Below are positions 1-5,283 of a stretch of DNA of 10,593 bases, in pieces. Positions within the stretch are counted from its first letter, which is position 1. Each line of letters starts with the position of its first letter. Both the position numbers and the translations under genes were made by a program. A model generated the notes under the pieces. The model was not told the DNA's origin, did not search any database, and worked only from the letters and a program-made list of their open reading frames with translations. Source of the stretch: JBLIAZ01 sp047631875 (lineage in GTDB: Bacteria > Bacteroidota > Bacteroidia > Flavobacteriales_C > GCA-002722245). Location: NCBI GenBank assembly GCA_047631875.1, contig JBLIAZ010000085.1:1-10593 (forward strand). The letters are read 5' to 3'.

Positions 1-114
1 GAAGAACATTTGGTGAAGCTTCTTAGAAAAGAGGACGTGTCAAAGCTAAAGCATGATATTAAACTTGCTCCCGATTGGATTGCAAGGGTGTTAAAAAAAG
101 CATTGGAAGCATGA
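1..114 (+). CDS. C-terminal end of a DUF6088/AbiEi-type antitoxin (5' truncated by window)
   Basis: Frame 1 is open from the first base and codes 37 residues, ending ...LAPDWIARVLKKALEA before a TGA at 112-114. The charged stretch followed by a D-I-x-x-A-P-x-W-I segment resembles the C-terminus of DUF6088-family proteins, the usual partners of AbiEii toxins in Bacteroidota; this is recognition from memory on a short fragment. Family members carry an N-terminal winged helix that represses their own operon and a C-terminal part that neutralises the toxin. Only the C-terminal part is present here. The stop overlaps the next gene's start as ATGA (111-114), which implies translational coupling and supports the antitoxin reading. 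The start lies outside the window. Confidence 0.6.
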   Translation, partial: EEHLVKLLRKEDVSKLKHDIKLAPDWIARVLKKALEA

Positions 115-1106
115 TAAGGTTTTATAACATAGAGAAAGAAGAAAAGAAAAACATTTATAAAGAGGTGTCCAACAGGACAAACATGCCTGATTACAATGTT
201 GAAAAAGACTGGTGGGTGGCGCAAACGTTGTCCCTAGTTTTTGAAATGGCAATAGGCCCTCATTTAGTGTTTAAAGGAGGGACGTCATTAAGTAAATCAT
301 GGGGGATTATCAGCAGGTTTTCGGAAGATGTAGACTTAGCGGTGAACCGAAAGTTTTTAGGGTTTGAAGGTGATTTAGGTAAAAACCAGCGCACGAAACT
401 ACGTAAATCATCAAGTAAGTATATAACAGAAGAATTTGCTCCGGCATTGCAAAAGGCATTTCAAGAAAAAGGCATGTCGGATGTGCAAATTAATGTGATT
501 GCAACAACCGAATCAGATCAGGACCCAAAGTTGGTGGAAGTATATTATCCACATGTATTGGCATACCCGGATTACATCAAACCACGGATATTATTAGAAA
601 TAGGCTGTAGGTCGTTGATTGAACCATATACCAAAAGAGAAGTTGTTTCTGTGTTGGATTTAACATTTCCAGGCTCCGAGTTTGTTCAAAATCCAATTTT
701 AATTCCCAGTGTTAATCCAGAACGAACATTTTTAGAAAAAATATTTTTACTCCACGAGGAATTTCAAAAGGAAGAACCTCGAAGCGAAAGAATGTCTCGC
801 CATTTATATGACCTTTATAAACTACTGCAGGTTCCTCAATGCAAAATAGGCTTGCAAAACGAGAGTTTGTACCGCACAATTGTTGCACATCGTAAGCAAT
901 TTACAAAGCTAAAAGATGTTGATTACGATAGGCACTCGCCAGAATTTATCAATTTTATTCCAGCTCATGATATACTTGCGTCGTATAAGAATGACTACAA
1001 AGTAATGCAAGAAAGTATGATAAATGAAGACTCTCCAGAATTTGAAAAGCTGATTGAAGAACTTGAGAGTTTAAAACAAGAAATCAATCAAATAAAATTT
1101 GAATAA
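111..1106 (+). CDS. AbiEii/AbiGii-family nucleotidyltransferase toxin
   Basis: This 331-residue protein has the hallmarks of the AbiEii/AbiGii toxin family, part of the DNA polymerase beta-like nucleotidyltransferase superfamily. Numbered from the ATG at 111, these are KGGTSLSK (55-62), RFSEDVDL (69-76, the metal-binding S-E-D-x-D), a KPRILLEIGCRSLIEP segment (about 157-172) and RTFLEKIFLLH (205-215), typical of the helical second half. AbiEii proteins are toxins of type IV abortive-infection systems; characterised relatives transfer nucleotides to tRNA acceptor ends, but the substrate here is unknown. An in-frame ATG exists at 75, but it would place 36 bases inside the antitoxin. The ATG at 111, overlapping the antitoxin stop as ATGA, is the better start. 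All visible motifs are intact, so the gene looks functional. The C-terminus is a glutamate-rich helix, EFEKLIEELESLKQEINQI. Confidence 0.9.
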   Translation: MIRFYNIEKEEKKNIYKEVSNRTNMPDYNVEKDWWVAQTLSLVFEMAIGPHLVFKGGTSLSKSWGIISRFSEDVDLAVNRKFLGFEGDLGKNQRTKLRKSSSKYITEEFAPALQKAFQEKGMSDVQINVIATTESDQDPKLVEVYYPHVLAYPDYIKPRILLEIGCRSLIEPYTKREVVSVLDLTFPGSEFVQNPILIPSVNPERTFLEKIFLLHEEFQKEEPRSERMSRHLYDLYKLLQVPQCKIGLQNESLYRTIVAHRKQFTKLKDVDYDRHSPEFINFIPAHDILASYKNDYKVMQESMINEDSPEFEKLIEELESLKQEINQIKFE

Positions 1107-1144
1107 AATTTACCGATAAAAAAGGGTAGTCGCACCTTAATAAT

Positions 1145-1456
1145 ATGACCTCAAAAGAAAAAGACCAAATAAAATCCTTAATCAAGAAATACAATGATGT
1201 GTTGTTGCAAAGCATGGGTATTGCCGTGGCGGAAGATTTGATTAACTTGATTGTGGTGAATGGGGATGACAAAGATTTTCAGCTAAGTAAATTAATGAAA
1301 GATCAACGAGCTTTTAAATTGTTTGTGATTAACGAGTTTATGAAAAATAATTCTAAGTCAGTTTTGAATGAGTTGAAGTCCATGGATGAAGATTTTTCAT
1401 CCAAAATGTTGAAGCGAAAAAGAGACAAAGACGCTCAAGGAAGGTTGGATTTATGA
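1145..1456 (+). CDS. Hypothetical 103-residue helical protein downstream of the toxin
   Basis: I do not recognise this protein. It begins MTSKEKDQIKSLIKKYND and is rich in Lys, Asp, Glu, Leu and Ile. It has no signal peptide, no membrane segment and no cysteine, and ends in a strongly basic tail (KMLKRKRDKDAQGRLDL). It reads as an all-helical cytosolic protein. It lies 38 bases after the toxin gene on the same strand and could be co-transcribed with it. The inverted repeats at 1470-1505 follow closely and could end that transcript. No ribosome binding site is visible, as is usual for this phylum. A role as a third partner of the toxin-antitoxin pair is only a positional inference. It could equally be an independent accessory gene. 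Confidence 0.55.
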   Translation: MTSKEKDQIKSLIKKYNDVLLQSMGIAVAEDLINLIVVNGDDKDFQLSKLMKDQRAFKLFVINEFMKNNSKSVLNELKSMDEDFSSKMLKRKRDKDAQGRLDL

Positions 1457-1469
1457 TAACGTCTAATGC

Positions 1470-1505
1470 AAAAGGTTGAATATTGAACCTTTTACGTTCA
1501 ATATT
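1470..1505. repeat. Two overlapping, mutually exclusive inverted repeats (possible terminator)
   Basis: AAAAGGTT (1470-1477) pairs perfectly with AACCTTTT (1486-1493). The overlapping AATATTGAAC (1479-1488) pairs perfectly with GTTCAATATT (1496-1505). Only one hairpin can form at a time. The block starts 14 bases after the stop of the 103-residue ORF. The first hairpin ends in TTTT, so it may be a weak terminator of the toxin-antitoxin transcript, but there is no longer T tract. Confidence 0.45.
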
Positions 1506-1529
1506 GACGTCCAAAAAATAGTGTGAAAC

Positions 1530-1588
1530 CGAGGACTACTAAGAATCCTCGATTCTCCAAGGTTCTTCACAGTTCCCCTCGATTCTCC
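1530..1588. repeat. Short direct repeat CCTCGATTCTCC with an overlapping hairpin
   Basis: CCTCGATTCTCC occurs exactly at 1547-1558 and again at 1577-1588, a 30-base spacing, and a degenerate third copy follows at about 1587-1597. The first copy overlaps a hairpin, CGAGGA (1530-1535) with TCCTCG (1546-1551), and a second small palindrome, GAATC-CTC-GATTC (1543-1555). No function can be assigned. An open frame crosses it from 1523, but its composition here (repeated PRFS) looks like translated repeat rather than protein. Confidence 0.4.
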
Positions 1589-1627
1589 TCAATTTTCAAG
1601 AAAATAATCAATTTTAAAAATAGCAAA

Positions 1628-1738
1628 ATGGAAAAGATAGATTTTAAAAACATTTCAATCACTGTGATAGCAGTTATTGGAGGGGTTGCACTATTTGAAC
1701 GTTGCATCAAGCCACTAGTTGAAAAACAAGAAAAATAA
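1628..1738 (+). CDS. Possible 36-residue single-pass membrane microprotein
   Basis: An ATG at 1628 opens MEKIDFKNISITVIAVIGGVALFERCIKPLVEKQEK in my reading of the frame: a short charged N-terminus, one hydrophobic segment at about residues 9-24 (ISITVIAVIGGVALFE) and a basic, charged C-terminus. This is the architecture of a small inner-membrane protein. The frame is open further upstream to 1523, but that part is repeat-derived (see the repeat at 1530-1588), so the internal ATG is preferred. It stands alone between the repeat cluster and the WG-repeat gene. No homologue comes to mind. It may be real or a chance ORF; the clean hydrophobic profile is the only positive sign. Confidence 0.35.
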   Translation: MEKIDFKNISITVIAVIGGVALFERCIKPLVEKQEK

Positions 1739-1739
1739 A

Positions 1740-1799
1740 ATGACAATCGAAAAAGCAATGGCAAGCCTAAATGAAAATGGAGAAAAGTATACAAGATAA
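1740..1799 (+). other. Possible 19-residue peptide or remnant of a gene start
   Basis: An ATG at 1740, one base after the preceding TAA, opens MTIEKAMASLNENGEKYTR and then stops at 1797-1799. The composition is protein-like and resembles the first helix of small cupin-type proteins (x-x-E-K-A-x-x-x-L-x-x-x-G), so it may be the 5' remnant of a gene cut off when the neighbouring cassette arrived. This is weak: it rests on 19 residues. Confidence 0.15.
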
Positions 1800-1841
1800 G
1801 GGCTGTGTTAACCCCATTTTAAGCATTTAACATAGAGCGTA

Positions 1842-1850
1842 TTGTGGCTA
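1842..1850. repeat. Left boundary motif TTGTGGCTA of the WG-repeat gene
   Basis: TTGTGGCTA lies 4 bases outside the stop codon of the minus-strand WG-repeat gene. It is the exact reverse complement of TAGCCACAA at 2666-2674, just outside that gene's start codon. The inverted pair therefore brackets exactly one gene. Confidence 0.45.
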
Positions 1851-1854
1851 GTTT

Positions 1855-2655
1855 TTATTCCCAGAACTCAATTCCACGGTATAAATAACCCAATTTTTTC
1901 TTTTCTCGAAAAGCCGTATAAAATCGAAATCCACCTGAAGTTGAATAGGGAATAATATTGTCGTAAAGTGGATTTGCTTGAACTATACCTTGAGAATCTA
2001 AGATTCCAATTTGTCCATTTTTGTATATAAAATATAATGGATTACTCTGGTCATTGGGATAAAGTTTTACAGAATCTAAATCAAAATCATAAATTGTGTC
2101 ACTCCTTAGGTTTAAAATACCAAATTTTAATTCGAAATTTTGAACAGCAATAAACTGTCCAATTCTAAACGATATTATTTTTTTATATTGGGGTTTAATA
2201 ATAGTGTCACCATACCAAGATTTTACTCCAATAGAATCATTCTTGTTGATTAAAGTTACAGGATTGTAAGCAATGCTGTGACTTCCTCCACACCCATGTA
2301 TAGGCTGGATAGGTTCGTCATTTAATCCAATAAAAAAGGTGGTGTCCTTTGTGGATACTTTTGAAAGGAGTTCTCTTCCGGAATTAAAGAAGTCAGTTGC
2401 TTTTAAATAAATGGGTTTAACAATTACTTCTCCTTCGGGATTAATAAACCCATATTTTCCATTTTTAGAAAATCTAATTCTATCGCAAGTCGATGGAAAT
2501 GTTTCTTCAAATTTCGGTTTACATGTAATTTGTCCCTCACCATTTGCTACACCCCATTTATTTTTAATCCGATATGGAATATGAATAGAACCAGTTTGGC
2601 CTATTAACATTATGCTAGTGATAGACAATATTATTGTAAAAATTAGTTTTCTCAT
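1855..2655 (-). CDS. Secreted WG-repeat (KWG) protein
   Basis: This 266-residue protein has an N-terminal signal peptide (MRKLIFTIILSITSIMLIGQT, cleavage near residue 20). It then has about five to six degenerate WG repeats of the form x-G-[IVF]-x-N-x-x-G-x-x-I-x-x-P-x-Y: residues 31-51 (KWGVANGEGQITCKPKF), 65-84 (KYGFINPEGEVIVKPIY), 139-158, 177-195, 213-234 and an unfinished one at the C-terminus (251-266). WG repeats form beta-propeller-like or solenoid domains in exported proteins of Bacteroidota; their biochemical role is mostly unknown, so no reaction can be given. The final repeat breaks off at GIEFWE, which may be the natural end or a truncation. The gene faces away from its neighbours and sits alone between inverted boundary motifs, suggesting it was acquired as a single unit. 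Confidence 0.85.
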   Translation of the reverse strand: MRKLIFTIILSITSIMLIGQTGSIHIPYRIKNKWGVANGEGQITCKPKFEETFPSTCDRIRFSKNGKYGFINPEGEVIVKPIYLKATDFFNSGRELLSKVSTKDTTFFIGLNDEPIQPIHGCGGSHSIAYNPVTLINKNDSIGVKSWYGDTIIKPQYKKIISFRIGQFIAVQNFELKFGILNLRSDTIYDFDLDSVKLYPNDQSNPLYFIYKNGQIGILDSQGIVQANPLYDNIIPYSTSGGFRFYTAFREKKKLGYLYRGIEFWE

Positions 2656-2665
2656 TTTGGGTAAT

Positions 2666-2720
2666 TAGCCACAACGTTTGTATATGAACCACTGGTGGTA
2701 CGTGCTTCTCATATAAATGT
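2666..2720. repeat. attC-like imperfect hairpin and right boundary motif before the WG-repeat gene
   Basis: TAGCCACAA (2666-2674) mirrors the motif at 1842-1850. Immediately outside it, TATATGA (2681-2687) pairs with TCATATA (2709-2715), enclosing a small palindrome ACCAC-TG-GTGGT (2688-2699) and nine unpaired bases (2700-2708). The arms extend imperfectly as ACGTTTG / AAATGT. An imperfect hairpin with extrahelical bases next to a conserved core is the layout of integron attC sites. However, the canonical RYYYAAC / GTTRRRY core is not cleanly met, so this is only a resemblance. Confidence 0.4.
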
Positions 2721-2815
2721 AACTAATATTAACAGAGTTCTTAAAATAGAGTGGAGCTGATCCTCCCTTGATTCCCAAAACTTTTCAACATGTGGACTAG
2801 ATATGGGCTAAACTG

Positions 2816-2995
2816 GGATCAAGCAATATTTCTTGTGGGATGAGAAAAATTCCAAGCTCAATTCTTCTAATATAGAAAACAGCAGGATTCTTTAAAAGAC
2901 TTGTAGTGAAAGGGGATTAGAAACGAATTCTTTTAAGATTCATCCAAAAATTTCCGCTTCAAAAAATCTCCCCCACAAGGAATATTGCTTGATCC
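2816..2995. repeat. 180-base foldable element with 24-base inverted ends
   Basis: The left arm (2816-2839, beginning GGATCAAGCAATATT) and the right arm (2972-2995, ending AATATTGCTTGATCC) are reverse complements over 24 bases with one difference, which would be a G-U pair in RNA. Inside, GGATTCTTTAAAAGA (2885-2899) pairs imperfectly with TCTTTTAAGATTC (2929-2941), so the whole unit can fold. It has no ORF and no clear target-site duplication. It resembles a MITE-like or intergenic palindromic element. A diverged relative of the right arm occurs at 8893-8909. Confidence 0.6.
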
Positions 2996-3115
2996 AAAAA
3001 TACTTCAAAAGATCCTTCAACATCATTTTGATGATAACTCCATAGCTGCGAGTGACTTTCGTATTAAAAAATTGGCTCTTTTTGTACTTGGAATTTTGAA
3101 ATCAAACAAGAAGCG

Positions 3116-4498
3116 GTGTTGAACAAAAAGAACGTATATTTTTTAGGGGGTGGTGGAATTGGCATGAGTGCACTCATGAGGTATTTTTTAGCACAAGGGA
3201 AGAATGTAGCAGGGTATGATAAAACACAAACACATTTAACTGACCAATTACTAGAGGAAGGTGCGGATTTACATTTTGAGGATGAGGTCGGAAATATTCC
3301 AAGTGAGTTTCAAATTAAAGAGGACGCATTAGTTATTTATACTCCTGCCATTCCAAAGGATTCAGCACAGCTCAATTATTTTAATAATGAGGGTTATTTC
3401 ATATTCAAGCGATCCGAAATATTGGGAATGATTACCGAAAAAAACTACAACATTGCCGTAGCTGGGACCCATGGAAAAACAACTATTTCGTCGATGGTAG
3501 CGCATTGTTTAAAGCATTGTAATTACCCAATGACGGCATTTTTGGGGGGTGTGTCTAAAAACTTACGTAGCAATTATTACCACGACAGCAACAGCAAAGT
3601 CACCGTCATTGAGGCAGACGAATACGACAGGTCTTTTTTAAAATTGTCACCTAACATTATCAGTGTCTCCGCCGCAGATGCAGATCACTTAGACATATAC
3701 GGCACGGAGGAAGAGATGCAGAATACATTTCGCCAATTCCTGACCAAAAACTTGCAAAAAGACGGAAGCGCTATCATCGAAAAAAAACTAGAGACAATAC
3801 TTGGTCATAATTTTGAAACATACAGTTTAAATGATGTTTCTGCTGACTATTATGTGACTAATTTAAAGATCGAAGACAGCGTTTTTTTAGGCGATTTCAA
3901 CTGGAATAATGGGGTGGTTAAAAACGTAGTGGTAGGCCTGCCTGGATTACACAACATGGAAAATTCATTGGTGGCATTTGCCATAGTTCAAAAACTAGGA
4001 ATTTCCGCTAAAAAAATTAAAGATGCTTTGGCCGCTTATTCTGGTGTGGAAAGGAGATTCGACATTCATATTAAAACAAAAAACTGTGTGTACATAGATG
4101 ATTACGCTCATCATCCGGCAGAAATAAAGTCGTTGGTTTTGTCTGTAAAAAAAATGTACCCTAATAAAAAAATTACTGGGGTGTTTCAACCACATTTATT
4201 TACCCGCACCAGGGACTTCCTGGACGGCTTTGCTAAATCGCTAGAACTCCTTGATACCGTTGTTTTACTAGATATTTACCCTGCTCGAGAATTACCTATT
4301 CCCGGCATTGATTCCGAGTTATTGTTAAGCAAGATCAAAAAGAATTCAAAAATGCTTTGTTCAAAAAAAGACATGCACCACTACATAAGTAATACTGATT
4401 GTGACGTAGTTTTAACAATAGGTGCTGGAGATATTGGAATGGAGGTGGTAGCCGTGAAGCAAAATTTGTTAAATCGCTTGAATATCAATGAGTTATAA
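3116..4498 (+). CDS. murC: UDP-N-acetylmuramate--L-alanine ligase
   Basis: MurC joins L-alanine to UDP-N-acetylmuramate using ATP, the first peptide-adding step of cytoplasmic peptidoglycan precursor synthesis. The 460 residues match the family's length and three-domain plan. These are the N-terminal UDP-binding glycine-rich loop (YFLGGGGIGMSALMRYF, 8-24); the ATP-binding P-loop AGTHGKTT (116-123) with EADEYDRSF (166-174) and DADHLDIYG (188-196); the central-domain GLPGLHNMENSLVAFA (274-289) and GVERRFD (310-316); and the C-terminal domain with DDYAHHPAEI (328-337), FQPHLFTRTRDF (357-368) and DIYPARE (386-392). The start is GTG at 3116, or the adjacent TTG at 3119. An in-frame stop at 3065-3067 and no upstream ATG rule out a longer ATG start. 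It opens the block with ftsQ 7 bases downstream. The upstream neighbours expected in this phylum (murG, ftsW) are absent here. Confidence 0.97.
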   Translation: MLNKKNVYFLGGGGIGMSALMRYFLAQGKNVAGYDKTQTHLTDQLLEEGADLHFEDEVGNIPSEFQIKEDALVIYTPAIPKDSAQLNYFNNEGYFIFKRSEILGMITEKNYNIAVAGTHGKTTISSMVAHCLKHCNYPMTAFLGGVSKNLRSNYYHDSNSKVTVIEADEYDRSFLKLSPNIISVSAADADHLDIYGTEEEMQNTFRQFLTKNLQKDGSAIIEKKLETILGHNFETYSLNDVSADYYVTNLKIEDSVFLGDFNWNNGVVKNVVVGLPGLHNMENSLVAFAIVQKLGISAKKIKDALAAYSGVERRFDIHIKTKNCVYIDDYAHHPAEIKSLVLSVKKMYPNKKITGVFQPHLFTRTRDFLDGFAKSLELLDTVVLLDIYPARELPIPGIDSELLLSKIKKNSKMLCSKKDMHHYISNTDCDVVLTIGAGDIGMEVVAVKQNLLNRLNINEL

Positions 4499-4505
4499 AG
4501 CGTAA

Positions 4506-5282
4506 ATGGAAAGTAAAAAAACCATAAAAATTGTTGCGAACGTTCTTGGAATTATTGGACTACTTGTGTGTTTCGGCTTTGCAATTGTAAAACAAGAAAA
4601 ACAGGAAGTAAAGTCATTTTCGGCTCCGATCAATGTGTTGGAAGGCGATCCTTTTTTGGGTGAGAACGACATCAAGGCAATGGTTACAGCCAGGCTAGAT
4701 ACCTTTTTGGGAAAGTCGTTTTCCGAGATAAACTTGCTGGAAATTGAGCGTTTAGTGGAACTGGAAGCTCCAGTGAAAAATGCTGAAGTTTACTTGGAAG
4801 TGAACGGAAATCTGAAAGTGGAAGTGTCGCTTAAAACAGTGATAGTAAGGGTGAAGCCAAACGGGAAAAAGGGGTATTACATCGACAAACAAGGAGATAA
4901 AATGTCTTGGGTTAGCTCTTTTACACCAAGAGTATTGACAGTAAGTGGTTGGTTGAATAGGTACTTAGTTAATGCCGAAACAGATGCCTCCGTGGCACTT
5001 AGGGAAAAGTTGTTTTTTTCTCACTTGTATGATTTTTCAAGTTTGGTATACGAGGATGAGTTTTGGAGTAAACAAATAGTACAAGTGTACATAAACGATA
5101 ACGGTGATGCAGAATTGGTTTGTTTAGTAGGTAATCAAAAAATAGTGTTTGGTGCGTTGAGCAATTCAAAAGTAAAATTAGAAAAGCTGAAAATGTATTA
5201 TGAGCAGGTAGTGAATAGAGTGGGGTGGAATAAGTACAAGGAAATTAATTTAAAGTTTGAGAATCAAATAGTTTGTAAGTAA
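4506..5282 (+). CDS. ftsQ: Cell division protein FtsQ
   Basis: FtsQ is a bitopic inner-membrane protein that links early cytoplasmic divisome proteins to the periplasmic septal synthesis complex through FtsB/FtsL. The 258-residue product has a short basic cytoplasmic tail (MESKKTIK), one membrane segment at about 9-28 (IVANVLGIIGLLVCFGFAIV), then a periplasmic part. That part has a POTRA-like region at about 38-112 and a beta domain with KKGYYIDKQGDKMSWVSSFTPRVLTVSGW (121-149), the recognisable core of Bacteroidota FtsQ. Sequence similarity to enterobacterial FtsQ is low, so the call leans on this core and on position between murC and ftsA. It starts 7 bases after murC and ends 1 base before ftsA, indicating one transcript. 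No Shine-Dalgarno sequence is evident. Confidence 0.92.
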   Translation: MESKKTIKIVANVLGIIGLLVCFGFAIVKQEKQEVKSFSAPINVLEGDPFLGENDIKAMVTARLDTFLGKSFSEINLLEIERLVELEAPVKNAEVYLEVNGNLKVEVSLKTVIVRVKPNGKKGYYIDKQGDKMSWVSSFTPRVLTVSGWLNRYLVNAETDASVALREKLFFSHLYDFSSLVYEDEFWSKQIVQVYINDNGDAELVCLVGNQKIVFGALSNSKVKLEKLKMYYEQVVNRVGWNKYKEINLKFENQIVCK

Positions 5283-5283
5283 G

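Larger units (their letters stand above)
2656..3115. other. 460-base intergenic region between the WG-repeat gene and murC
   Basis: There is no credible ORF on either strand. It holds the attC-like hairpin (2666-2720), the long inverted-repeat element (2816-2995) and a degenerate direct repeat, CTTGATTCCCAAAACTTTTC at 2767 against CTTGATCCAAAAATACTTC at 2988. A small hairpin ATCAT-TTTG-ATGAT lies at 3022-3035. The promoter of the murC-ftsQ-ftsA block probably lies in 3036-3115, but I found no convincing TTTG / TAnnTTTG pair. Confidence 0.6.

Noticed and set aside
75..110. Upstream ATG giving the toxin 12 extra residues
   Set aside because: It lies inside the antitoxin reading frame. The ATG at 111 overlaps the antitoxin stop as ATGA and fits the family's N-terminus.
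1523..1627. Longer N-terminus for the 36-residue membrane ORF
   Set aside because: This part is made of the CCTCGATTCTCC repeat and hairpins, giving repeated PRFS; it looks non-coding.
2656..2735. A true integron attC site with integrase
   Set aside because: The core does not match RYYYAAC/GTTRRRY cleanly and no integrase gene is in the window. It is kept only as an attC-like finding.
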